Notes under the pieces: generated by a model
What the model was told of the DNA's origin: nothing
Seen by the model: the letters and a program-made list of their open reading frames with translations, nothing else
Databases searched by the model: none
Shown: positions 26,135 to 34,255 of the stretch, one piece after another
Layout: each line of letters begins with the position of its first letter
How positions within the stretch are numbered: position 1 is the stretch's first letter
Position numbers and translations under genes: made by a program
Source: an uncultured Lachnospiraceae bacterium
Lineage (GTDB): Bacteria > Bacillota > Clostridia > Lachnospirales > Lachnospiraceae
Direction of reading: 5' to 3'
Assembly (NCBI GenBank): GCA_910587715.1
Contig: CAJUMV010000036.1
Coordinates: 1-38,859, forward strand
Length of the DNA: 38,859 nt

Positions 26135-26153
26135 GGCTGAAAGGAGTAGGTAA

Positions 26154-26558
26154 ATGAAAGTAAAAATAATTGATTTTGGTGGCAAAATTCCAACACGCAG
26201 CCATTATAACGACGCAGGGGCTGATGTTTATAGCCTTAAAGACTACATATTATGGCCTGGGCAGAATATTACGGTTCCTTTGGGATTCGGCCTTGAGCTT
26301 CCTGACGGGTGGGGTGGCTTTGTATTTCCCAGAACCAGCCTCAGCTCAAAAGGAATTACCTGCGATCTGCCGCCGATTGATTCCGGCTATACCGGAGAGG
26401 TACACGCTTTTATGCGCAACACCAGTTCCGAGACTTATCATATTAGAGCTGGCGATAAAATCGGGCAGCTTGTAATTTTGCCGGTTTTAATAGCTGACTT
26501 TGTTACAGATTTAGGAGCCGAACGGGAAACCGGCGCTTTCGGTTCTTCCGGGAGGTGA
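26154..26558 (+). CDS. dut: dUTPase
   Basis: The 134-residue trimer-type dUTPase has the conserved motifs in order: AGADVYS (motif 1, near 22), PRTSLSSKG (2), IDSGYTGEVHAFMRN (3), GDKIGQLVI (4) and ERETGAFGSSG (5, phosphate-binding arm). It hydrolyses dUTP to dUMP and diphosphate, keeping uracil out of DNA and feeding ThyX. GAAAGGAG precedes the ATG. The gene directly follows copy 1 of the structured element and overlaps the start region of the deaminase gene. Confidence 0.95.
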   Translation: MKVKIIDFGGKIPTRSHYNDAGADVYSLKDYILWPGQNITVPLGFGLELPDGWGGFVFPRTSLSSKGITCDLPPIDSGYTGEVHAFMRNTSSETYHIRAGDKIGQLVILPVLIADFVTDLGAERETGAFGSSGR

Positions 26559-26563
26559 GTTTT

Positions 26564-27169
26564 ATGTTGATAGACTGTATTGCTGAAATGCTGGGCCGTG
26601 CGTATGGCTGCCCTTGTAATTACGGGCAGTCAAAAGGGCCTGACCTTTCAGAGATTTTAGTTACGACGCATTCCGAAAAATGGTTTGAAGATCACTGTAC
26701 GCCCGAACTTAACGACCGCGCGGAAATTTGCTGGAAGGAGATTCTTTTAAGCATGACAACCAGGATTGATAAAGATACATATTACCTGAATATTGCAAGA
26801 GCCGTAGCACAGCGCTCCACTTGCCTTCACCGGCAATATGGCGCCGTAATTGTTAACAATGACGAGATAATCGCAGCCGGCTATAACGGCGCTCCCGGGG
26901 GCGAGGTGAATTGCTGTGACGTCGGCGTTTGCTATAAAGACAGTCACGACTTTCCGAGAGACCCCAAAGCAAGCATACACGGAAATCAGTACGGCTCTTG
27001 CGTAGCGGTGCACGCTGAACAGAATGCGATCATCAGCGCCGCAAGAAAGGATATGCAAGGAGCTACCCTCTATCTTGCAAGCCTTGACGACTCCATAACG
27101 CCGGCGCCGTGTAACTTTTGTGATCGGATGATTAAAAACGCCGGCATTGTCCGGGTGGTAACCGGTTGA
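26564..27169 (+). CDS. Deoxycytidylate deaminase with N-terminal extension
   Basis: This protein has 201 residues from ATG 26564 (GGGAGGTGA upstream). The C-terminal 140 residues are a dCMP deaminase: HRQYGAVIV, VHAEQNAI (zinc-binding His and catalytic Glu) and APCNFC (two zinc Cys). It converts dCMP to dUMP for ThyX. The first 60 residues (AEMLGRAYGCPCNYG, a further Cys pair) are not part of the normal enzyme and may be a small regulatory or zinc-binding domain. Its TGA overlaps the TTG start of the primase-helicase. Confidence 0.88.
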   Translation: MLIDCIAEMLGRAYGCPCNYGQSKGPDLSEILVTTHSEKWFEDHCTPELNDRAEICWKEILLSMTTRIDKDTYYLNIARAVAQRSTCLHRQYGAVIVNNDEIIAAGYNGAPGGEVNCCDVGVCYKDSHDFPRDPKASIHGNQYGSCVAVHAEQNAIISAARKDMQGATLYLASLDDSITPAPCNFCDRMIKNAGIVRVVTG

Positions 27170-29559
27170 GCAATATAAGATACGACGGACCGATTACTAT
27201 TGCGACGGGTAGCTCGCGTAAATCGGTCAGTTGGAAAAATGAAGAAGTCCTGTGGAGCACCTTTGCGCAAAGGCTCCAGGCAGTTACCAGAACGCAGGAA
27301 ACCCTTGCAGAGTATAAGGCACTGAGTAAACCGCGCAGAGACGAAATAAAGGACGTCGGAGGCTTTGTAGGCGGCACTCTGAAAGGAGGCCGCCGTAAAG
27401 CCGAAGCAATCATACAAAGACGGCTCCTTACCTTAGACCTGGATTATGTAACGTCTGCCGACTCACCCTGGGAAACCGTAGAGCTTATTATGGGCTGCGC
27501 CGCCGTTTTGTATAGCACGCATTCCTCTACGCCCAGGGCTCCCAGATTACGGCTCGTAATTCCTTTGGCTAGACCGGTAGACCCCGACGAATATACGGCG
27601 CTCGCTCGCCGGATTGCTGGGGATATTGGTATCGACCTTTGCGACGATACCACCTATGAACCCCATAGGCTGATGTACTGGCCCAGCGCTTCCAGAGACG
27701 CCGATTTTTGTTACCGGGTTTCTGACGGCCCCTGGCTTGACCCTGACGAACAGCTACGGCGTTATCACGATTGGCGGGACCCTAGCGAGTGGCCGGTTTC
27801 CAGCCGTAAACAGGATATTATGCAGCGGCTTGCCAAGAAGCAAGGCGACCCTCTTGAAAAAAGAGGCGTCGTTGGTGCTTTCTGCCGTGTGTACTCCATT
27901 GAAGACGCGATTGAAACTTTTTTACCAGAAGTTTATATAAAGTGCGGCGAAGACCGCTATACTTACGCCGGCGGTTCTACTTCCGGCGGCCTTGTGTTAT
28001 ACGAAAACGGAAAATTCGCGTATTCCCATCACGGCACGGACCCGATCAGCGGCAAGCTCTGTAATGCCTTTGACCTTGTACGTATTCATATGTTCGGCGA
28101 TAAGGACGACGACGCGGCTCCCGGAACGCCGGTCAGCAGGCTTCCGAGTTTTACGGCTATGTCCGATATTGCGATAAATGACGAAGCCGTAAGACAAAAT
28201 CTTGCGCTGACAAGAATAAAAGAGCTTTCTGATAAATGGGACGATATTGAACCCGATGATGTGGATTGGCTGAAAGAGTTAACCGTTTCCGGTAAGGGAA
28301 CCTTTGAGGCGACTATTGACAATGCCCGGCTTATTCTCTTGCATGACCCGGAGCTAAAGGGCCGCTACTATTTTGACGAGTTCAGAGAGCGCCCTGTCGT
28401 TGACGGTGATCTTCCCTGGGAACCGCTGGAAAAGAGGGCAACGGATTGTTGGTGCGATACGGACGATTCGGGTTTACGGCGGCACCTTGAAAAGCATTAT
28501 GGAATTGATAATGCCGGTAAAATCCGGGACGCAGTGGAACTCGCTATGCTTTCACGCAAGAGACACCCCATAAGAGAATACCTGAATGATCTTATGTGGG
28601 ACGGCCAAAACCGAATGGACACCCTTTTTATAGACTACCTGGGTGCCGCTGATAATGAATACACACGGGAGGTTACCAGAAAATCTTTGATAGGCGCCGT
28701 TGCGAGAATCTTATCGCCGGGCTGCAAGCATGACCATACGCTTGTTTTGGTGGGTCCTCAGGGGTGCCGGAAATCCACTACTCTCGCTAAACTTGGTAAA
28801 CAGTGGTTCTCGGATTCTCTTTATACCGTTTCCGGCAAAGACGCCTACGAACAGCTTCAAGGCTACTGGATTATAGAAATGGGAGAAATGGCAGCAACCA
28901 GAAAAGCCGAGCTTGAACAGATCAAGCAGTTTATGAGCAAGCAGGTAGACAGCTACCGGGCGGCATACGCCAAACGAACACAGGAGCACCCCAGGCAGTG
29001 CGCTTTTTTCGGAACCACTAATGACGACGAATTTTTAAGAGATTCTACCGGAGGCCGTCGATTTTGGCCGGTAGTCGTTACGGATAAAGGGCGTGAGCTT
29101 GGCAGCTTATTGACGGAAGAAATTGTTGACCAGATATGGGCTGAGGCCGTTGTTCGGTACGAAGGCGGAGAACCCTGGTACTTAAGCGAACGTGTGGAGG
29201 CTATGGCCCGTAAGGTTCAAGAAGAACATACAGAAATGAACGGCAAGCAAGGTCTGATTGAAAGATTCTTAGACACGCTTTTACCGAAAAACTGGGAATC
29301 TATGGACCTTGATAAAAGGATGCTCTTTTGGGGCGGCGGCTTCGGTGATAAGGAAGAAGGTACGGAAGTAAGAAACCGTGTATGCGCCATAGAAATATGG
29401 CAAGAGCTTTTTCGCGGTGACCCTAAAACTTTTACACCGGCTCAAGCAAGAGAAATAAATGGAATCCTCAGGCGTATTTCCGGCTGGAAAAGCCAAAGCT
29501 CAATGAACTGCGGCATATACGGCAGGCAACGGGGATTTTCCAGGGAGGTGGAATTCTAA
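27166..29559 (+). CDS. VirE-family primase-helicase
   Basis: The 797-residue protein starts at TTG 27166, overlapping the deaminase stop (TTGA); no ATG fits as well. The N-terminal half has primase-polymerase-like features: LTLDLDYV, LYSTHSS, RLRLVIPL. The C-terminal half is a VirE/D5-type superfamily 3 ATPase with Walker A GPQGCRKST near residue 530, IIEMGEMAA as Walker B, and GTTNDDEFLRDSTGGRRFWP with the sensor and arginine finger. It should open and prime the phage origin. The repeat-rich gap just downstream (29,718-30,103) is a candidate site of action. Confidence 0.92.
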   Translation: MSNIRYDGPITIATGSSRKSVSWKNEEVLWSTFAQRLQAVTRTQETLAEYKALSKPRRDEIKDVGGFVGGTLKGGRRKAEAIIQRRLLTLDLDYVTSADSPWETVELIMGCAAVLYSTHSSTPRAPRLRLVIPLARPVDPDEYTALARRIAGDIGIDLCDDTTYEPHRLMYWPSASRDADFCYRVSDGPWLDPDEQLRRYHDWRDPSEWPVSSRKQDIMQRLAKKQGDPLEKRGVVGAFCRVYSIEDAIETFLPEVYIKCGEDRYTYAGGSTSGGLVLYENGKFAYSHHGTDPISGKLCNAFDLVRIHMFGDKDDDAAPGTPVSRLPSFTAMSDIAINDEAVRQNLALTRIKELSDKWDDIEPDDVDWLKELTVSGKGTFEATIDNARLILLHDPELKGRYYFDEFRERPVVDGDLPWEPLEKRATDCWCDTDDSGLRRHLEKHYGIDNAGKIRDAVELAMLSRKRHPIREYLNDLMWDGQNRMDTLFIDYLGAADNEYTREVTRKSLIGAVARILSPGCKHDHTLVLVGPQGCRKSTTLAKLGKQWFSDSLYTVSGKDAYEQLQGYWIIEMGEMAATRKAELEQIKQFMSKQVDSYRAAYAKRTQEHPRQCAFFGTTNDDEFLRDSTGGRRFWPVVVTDKGRELGSLLTEEIVDQIWAEAVVRYEGGEPWYLSERVEAMARKVQEEHTEMNGKQGLIERFLDTLLPKNWESMDLDKRMLFWGGGFGDKEEGTEVRNRVCAIEIWQELFRGDPKTFTPAQAREINGILRRISGWKSQSSMNCGIYGRQRGFSREVEF

Positions 29560-29717
29560 TGACAGAAAAAGAAATTCGGCGAATACGGTTTGAGGTAAAT
29601 CATAAATACGGTGCTGGTTATATTGAATGGTTTGATACCGAATGGAGAAAGGCTGTAAACAGACTTAAAGCAACAGGCTTTGATCTCTCTAAAATACCAA
29701 TAATAGGCAAGCCATAA
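29559..29717 (+). CDS. Small phage protein, unknown (52 residues)
   Basis: An ATG at 29559 overlaps the primase-helicase stop (TAATG), with GGGAGGTGG at proper distance. The 52-residue product is basic and helical (MTEKEIRRIRFEVNHKYGAG at its start, then YIEWFDTEWRKAVNRLKATG). No family is recognised. Translational coupling and a good ribosome site support it as a real gene, the last before the repeat-rich gap. Confidence 0.65.
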   Translation: MTEKEIRRIRFEVNHKYGAGYIEWFDTEWRKAVNRLKATGFDLSKIPIIGKP

Positions 29718-29726
29718 AATGTAAAA

Positions 29727-30077
29727 TCAGCAGCTTTTAGCAAATATGTTCATAGAAGTTAAGAGAATTTAAGAAACCATAGTTCATACAAGCCTTACTT
29801 CTTAAAAATTCTATGAACGTTTCTGCTGAAAAATCTCGAAAAGCCAGTAAAATCAAGCCTTCGAGCCATCAGCAGAATCAGCAGAGTCAGCAGAATGCTG
29901 CTGACCTTACAAGCCTTGATTTTACTGGCTTTTTTGACTAAATCAGCAGAATCAGCAGAAATATTTTTTGAAAGTATAAAAGTAAGAATTAAGAGGTAAA
30001 GCATAGCAATAATGTTTATCTTAATTCTTAAATCTTAAATTTTGTATTTATATAGGGTTTTAAGCTGATTCTGCTGA
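29727..30077. repeat. Hairpin- and repeat-rich gap with nine TCAGCAG copies
   Basis: There are nine copies of TCAGCAG. Six are direct (starts 29727, 29869, 29878, 29887, 29943, 29952), three of them at 9-base spacing. Three are inverted (29823, 29898, 30071). Perfect inverted repeats are also stacked: GTTCATAGAA/TTCTATGAAC (29748-29757, 29809-29818), TTTAAGAA/TTCTTAAA inside it (29768-29775, 29799-29806), TTCTGCTGA/TCAGCAGAA (29821-29829, 29943-29951), a 19-base pair (29839-29857, 29915-29933), and TAAGAATTAAGA/TCTTAATTCTTA (29983-29994, 30019-30030). Placed after the primase-helicase, it may be an iteron-type origin or a multi-hairpin transcript end. Confidence 0.75.
29839..29935 (+). terminator. 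Large hairpin followed by T6
   Basis: A perfect 19-base inverted repeat, AAAAGCCAGTAAAATCAAG against CTTGATTTTACTGGCTTTT, runs directly into TTTTTT (29930-29935). Its loop holds the clustered TCAGCAG repeats and a CAGCAG/CTGCTG inner stem. It would terminate transcription after the primase-helicase unit unless antitermination occurs. Confidence 0.6.
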
Positions 30078-30103
30078 CCGCTGATTGAAGGAGGATTTTT
30101 AGA

Positions 30104-30385
30104 ATGTTAGAAAGCACTTTAGAGCAGGCCGTCCGAAAGTATATTCGCTCGCTTGACGGCCGGTGTTTTAAGTGGGTATGTCCCGGCGAAAACGGAGTGC
30201 CCGACCGTATTTGTATTTTACCGGGCGGCAGAATAATTTTTATAGAATTAAAACAGCCAGGCAGAAAAGACGGCATGAGCGAGCGGCAAAAGAAAATATT
30301 CCGGGTTTTACATTCTTTAGGCTGTGAAGCCTGGCGAATTGATAATCTTGACGATTTAAAGGAGCGACTGGCAAATGGAATTTGA
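30104..30385 (+). CDS. VRR-NUC nuclease
   Basis: The 93-residue stand-alone VRR-NUC protein shows its catalytic pattern: LEQAVRKYI, GVPDRICIL, then IFIELKQPG with the ExK pair. AAGGAGG precedes the ATG. Phage VRR-NUC enzymes act on branched DNA and are almost always next to a SNF2-type helicase, as here. Its end overlaps the helicase start by 11 bases. Confidence 0.93.
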   Translation: MLESTLEQAVRKYIRSLDGRCFKWVCPGENGVPDRICILPGGRIIFIELKQPGRKDGMSERQKKIFRVLHSLGCEAWRIDNLDDLKERLANGI

Positions 30386-31736
30386 AGCAAAATACTATCA
30401 AAAGTATTGTATCGATAAAATGATTGAATGCCCGGAGCTTGGCTTGATTCTGGATATGGGTATGGGGAAAAGCATTATTTCTCTTACGGCGATTGAAGAA
30501 TTGATGTATGACTACTTTTCTATCCGAAAAGTTTTAATCATAGCACCCCTTCGTCCGGCGTTAGAAACCTGGCCTACTGAAATCTTAAAATGGAATCACA
30601 CAAAGCATATGACCTTTTCAGTGGTAATCGGTTCAAAAGAAAAGCGTCTTGCTGCACTTGCCAAAGACACGGACCTCTATATTATCAATCGGGAAAACGT
30701 GCAATGGCTTGTGGAGTATTACAAGAAGAAATGGCCCTTTGATATGGTGGTGATCGACGAGCTATCAAGTTTTAAATCGAATAAGGCGCAGCGGTTCCGG
30801 GCGTTGAAAAAAGTTCGGCCTTATATTAAGCGTATTGCCGGACTTACCGGAACGCCGTCTCCCAATGGCCTTTTGGATTTATGGCCTGAGATGTATTTGC
30901 TGGATGAAGGGAAAGCCCTTGGGCGAACCCTGACCGGCTATAGGGACCAGTATTTTCTCCCTGATAAAAGAAATGCGCAGACGATTTTTTCCTGGAAGCC
31001 AAAACCGGACGCCGAAGAAGCAATTTATAAAAAACTGGAAAGTCTTTGTATCAGTATGAAAACCGCCGATTACTTACAGCTTCCAGAACGGCTTGATATT
31101 CGGCATGAAATAGAGACTTCGGAAGATACGCTCTCCTTATATCGTAAGCTGGAAAAGGATATGCTTCTTCCCTATGATGACGGCGATATTGACGCAGGTT
31201 CCGCGGCGATTCTTGTAAATAAACTTTTACAAGTAGCTGGCGGCGCGGCATATAACGAAAATGGCGAAGTGAAAATTTTACATGATGAAAAACTGAATAC
31301 CTTAGACAGCCTTATTGAAGAAGCAAACGGGCAGCCTATTCTTTTATTCTATGCGTATAAGCATGAACGCGACAGAATTATGGAGCGTCACCCGGAGGCC
31401 GTTGACGTAAAAGACCGTTCGGCTGTAAAAGAATGGAACGCCGGTAATATTCCGATTTTACTGGCGCATCCGGCAAGTGCAGGTCATGGGCTCAATTTAC
31501 AGTTTGGCGGTCACATAGTGATATGGTACGGCTTACCCTGCAGCTTAGAACTTTATCAGCAGGCAAATAAGCGTGTACACCGTATGGGTCAAAAAGAAAC
31601 CGTGTTGATTCACCATTTACTTATGAAGGGAACGGCTGATACCTGGGTGCTGGACCAGGTGCTTGCACCGAAGACGGAAAGGCAGGATGCTTTGCTTGAC
31701 GCCTTGAAAGCGAGAATAAAGGAGGTAACCATATGA
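30375..31736 (+). CDS. SNF2-type phage DNA helicase/translocase
   Basis: The 453-residue superfamily 2 ATPase starts at ATG 30375. It has Walker A in LDMGMGKSI (near 30), motif II as DELSSFKS (near 126), motif III-type GLTGTPSPNGLLDL, and C-terminal motifs V-VI in ASAGHGLNLQFG and ANKRVHRMGQ. It translocates on DNA and is thought to work with the VRR-NUC protein in recombination or branch processing. Its stop overlaps the start of the late regulator gene. Confidence 0.93.
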   Translation: MEFEAKYYQKYCIDKMIECPELGLILDMGMGKSIISLTAIEELMYDYFSIRKVLIIAPLRPALETWPTEILKWNHTKHMTFSVVIGSKEKRLAALAKDTDLYIINRENVQWLVEYYKKKWPFDMVVIDELSSFKSNKAQRFRALKKVRPYIKRIAGLTGTPSPNGLLDLWPEMYLLDEGKALGRTLTGYRDQYFLPDKRNAQTIFSWKPKPDAEEAIYKKLESLCISMKTADYLQLPERLDIRHEIETSEDTLSLYRKLEKDMLLPYDDGDIDAGSAAILVNKLLQVAGGAAYNENGEVKILHDEKLNTLDSLIEEANGQPILLFYAYKHERDRIMERHPEAVDVKDRSAVKEWNAGNIPILLAHPASAGHGLNLQFGGHIVIWYGLPCSLELYQQANKRVHRMGQKETVLIHHLLMKGTADTWVLDQVLAPKTERQDALLDALKARIKEVTI

Positions 31737-32185
31737 CAGAGAAGCAGAAAAAACTTTTAGTTGAAAATCCGGCGGAATTTTTAAAAAGTTGCTGGTACCA
31801 TAATCAGTGGATAAAGTTAAAATTGGAAGAAATCCGGCATTATAGAGATATTGCCGAATCTATCACGGCAGAAATTAAAGAGGTAACGACTTTTGGCCTG
31901 ACTCCATCATGTAAGGTAGAAAATTGTGTCGTGGAGATTGTAAGCATACAGGAAATGCTTCAGGAACGTGTTAAAGAGCTTCGATCAGATTTAGACGCAG
32001 TACAGGAAGCAATTAACCTTCTGGAAGACGAAACGCAAATACTGTTAATGGACGCAAGATATGTTCGGCATATGAATTGGGAAGAAATCGCAATTCTTAT
32101 TTCCTGTTCTTACCGGTGGACTTTACGGCTTCATGGTCAGGCGCTTAAAAAAATTTCTGAAAAAGCCATGTTAATTCACGTATAA
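31733..32185 (+). CDS. Sigma-region-4-like late transcription regulator (DUF1492/ArpU type)
   Basis: The 150-residue protein is helical. Its C-terminal segment (ILLMDARYVRHMNWEEIAIL, then SYRWTLRLHGQALKKI) matches a sigma-70 region 4 helix-turn-helix. Such proteins sit before the terminase genes in Firmicute phages and switch on late transcription. The start overlaps the helicase stop (ATGA). A strong terminator follows, between this gene and the small terminase. Confidence 0.8.
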   Translation: MTEKQKKLLVENPAEFLKSCWYHNQWIKLKLEEIRHYRDIAESITAEIKEVTTFGLTPSCKVENCVVEIVSIQEMLQERVKELRSDLDAVQEAINLLEDETQILLMDARYVRHMNWEEIAILISCSYRWTLRLHGQALKKISEKAMLIHV

Positions 32186-32234
32186 CTTGCGATATTATGT
32201 AAAATGTCGAAAACGAAACGACAATCAAACGAGA

Positions 32235-32271
32235 ACGGGTCCGCGTCAGATTGCTGCGCGGGCCTGTTTTT
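32235..32271 (+). terminator. Strong terminator before the late genes
   Basis: ACGGGTCCGCG (32235-32245) pairs with CGCGGGCCTGT (32257-32267), with two G-U pairs and an 11-base loop, followed by T5. It closes the early operon just before the small terminase. Late genes would need their own promoter or antitermination. Confidence 0.8.
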
Positions 32272-32292
32272 ATGCGAAAGAAGGTGAAAACT

Positions 32293-32871
32293 GTGGCGCA
32301 AGGGAAACTGAGTGCTAAACAGCAATGCTTTGTAGACGAATATCTTATTGACCTGAACGCCACACAAGCGGCAATCCGGGCTGGTTATTCGCCGAAAACC
32401 GCTAGAGAACAAGCGTCGAGGATGCTCTCTAAAGCTAGCATTTCGGCTGCTATCGCATGCGCAATGGCCGAACGGAGTAAAAGGACCGGCATTACGCAAG
32501 ACCGTGTTCTTGAAGAACTGGCGAAGGTTGCATTTATAAAACTGACCGATATTGTTGACGATACCGGAAAGATTAAAGCCGACGCAACGGACGAAGACCG
32601 GGCTTGTATTGAATCTATAAAATATAAACGCACGGACACAGACACGGGATTCAGTGAAGAGCGCGAGGTAAAAGCCTCTCCTAAGTTAAAAGCCTTAGAA
32701 CTGATCGGCCGTCACCTTGGCATGTTTGAGTCTCATTCTTCTAAAGAACAGTTAAAGCTCAATCGTGAGAAATTCGAGTATGAAAAAGAAAAGGCCGCCG
32801 GAGCTTTTCAGGAATACGAGGATATGGACGGCATAGAACAGGATATTTATGGTAACGACGAAGACGAATAA
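32293..32871 (+). CDS. terS: Terminase small subunit
   Basis: The 192-residue protein starts at GTG 32293, which has AAGAAGGTG just upstream; ATG 32272 lies inside the terminator tail and is less likely. The N-terminal helix-turn-helix has the typical KQQCFVDEYLIDLNATQAAI and RAGYSPKTAREQASRML. It binds the phage packaging site and recruits the large subunit. The C-terminal region is charged (EKEKAAGAFQEYEDMDGIEQ). It overlaps the large-subunit gene by 23 bases. Confidence 0.92.
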   Translation: MAQGKLSAKQQCFVDEYLIDLNATQAAIRAGYSPKTAREQASRMLSKASISAAIACAMAERSKRTGITQDRVLEELAKVAFIKLTDIVDDTGKIKADATDEDRACIESIKYKRTDTDTGFSEEREVKASPKLKALELIGRHLGMFESHSSKEQLKLNREKFEYEKEKAAGAFQEYEDMDGIEQDIYGNDEDE

Positions 32872-34255
32872 AAAGCGTAAAACTATCCATTTCAACTTCG
32901 GCGAAGAACATAAAGAATATATTCGGCAATGTCGTTTCAATACCTTTAATATATTGGAAGGTGCGGTACGTTCCGGTAAAACGGTGGATAATGTTTTTGC
33001 TTTTGCCCATGACCTAAAGACCGCTCCTGACAGAATCCATCTTGCTACCGGGTCCACCATAGCAAATGCGAAGCTGAATATCGGAGACGCAAACGGCTTC
33101 GGCCTGGAATACATTTTCAGAGGGCAATGCCGCTGGGGCAAATATAAAGACAATGAAGCTCTTTTTATCAAAGGGCCCTCAACCAACGGCCAATTACGCA
33201 TTGTTATTTTTGCTGGCGGCGCAAAAGCCGATAGTTATAAGAAAATCCGTGGTAATTCCTATGGCATGTGGATAGCTACAGAGATAAACCTACACCATGA
33301 CAATACTATTAAAGAGGCTTTTAACCGGCAGCTTGCGGCTAAAAAGCGTAAAATATATTGGGATTTAAACCCGGAGCACCCTAAAGCTCCTATCTATGTA
33401 AAGTATTTGGATGTTTACCAGAAAAAAGCTGCGGAAGGTACTTTGCTTGGCGGCTATAATTACCGGCATTTTAATATTTTCCAGAATATCAATATTCCTA
33501 AGGAACGCCTGGACGAAATCATCAGCCAATATGAGCCTGGGAGCATATGGTATATTCGGGATATTGACGGCAAACGCAGTATTGCGGAGGGCCTGATCTA
33601 TGTCAGGCTTGCTACAGCAATCGCCGCAAATGCTGATACTTTCTTTATGCCAAAGGCAGAGGTCCAAAAGCTCCTTAAAAAAGGAGAAATAACCGAGATT
33701 ACCGTTGGCGTTGACTTCGGCGGTAATGGTTCCGGTCATGCATTTGTCGCTACGGCTAAAACGGTGCGATATGATTCTTTGATTGTGCTAAAATCGCGGC
33801 GTTATGTAGAGGGTGAACCTGACCCCGATAATCCCAACCGGAAGCTGTATGACATTGACCCCGATATGCTTGCTTCTCTCTTTTTGAGATTTGTACAGTC
33901 GATTATTACTGATTACGGCTTTGTTTCTAAGGTTTATGCAGATTCGGCCGAGCAGGTTCTTATGCGTGGACTACATACAAAACTGAAAAGCAACGGACTT
34001 GGTAATATCCGAGTCGTGAATGCTTTAAAGAGCAAGATAACCGGCCGGATATTCGCGGCAATTATGCTGGCAGCGCAGACCCGGCTTTTCTATACAGAGG
34101 ATTGCGAATCGTGGAGAGAGGCTATTAGCATGGCCGTATGGAATCCTAAAAGCCTGGAAATGGAACGCCTTGACGACGGTTCCTCTGATATTGACACGCT
34201 GGACGCCTTTGAATATACCTATGAACGGGATATTAAGAAATATACAAGGGGGTGA
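32849..34255 (+). CDS. terL: Terminase large subunit
   Basis: The 468-residue packaging motor has Walker A GAVRSGKT (38-45), a Walker B region GMWIATEINLHH, and a C-terminal RNase H-like nuclease whose first catalytic Asp is in VGVDFGGNGSGHAFVAT (near 290), with a later Asp in VYADSAEQ. It uses ATP to pump DNA into the head and cuts the concatemer. Sequence order and neighbours fit an SPP1/A118-like head module. It overlaps both neighbouring genes. Confidence 0.95.
   Translation: MVTTKTNKKRKTIHFNFGEEHKEYIRQCRFNTFNILEGAVRSGKTVDNVFAFAHDLKTAPDRIHLATGSTIANAKLNIGDANGFGLEYIFRGQCRWGKYKDNEALFIKGPSTNGQLRIVIFAGGAKADSYKKIRGNSYGMWIATEINLHHDNTIKEAFNRQLAAKKRKIYWDLNPEHPKAPIYVKYLDVYQKKAAEGTLLGGYNYRHFNIFQNINIPKERLDEIISQYEPGSIWYIRDIDGKRSIAEGLIYVRLATAIAANADTFFMPKAEVQKLLKKGEITEITVGVDFGGNGSGHAFVATAKTVRYDSLIVLKSRRYVEGEPDPDNPNRKLYDIDPDMLASLFLRFVQSIITDYGFVSKVYADSAEQVLMRGLHTKLKSNGLGNIRVVNALKSKITGRIFAAIMLAAQTRLFYTEDCESWREAISMAVWNPKSLEMERLDDGSSDIDTLDAFEYTYERDIKKYTRG

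Noticed and set aside
29869..29958. Regular TCAGCAGAA repeats resembling a CRISPR array
   Set aside because: The units are only 9 bases with no spacers and no cas genes; they fit iterons or hairpin parts better.
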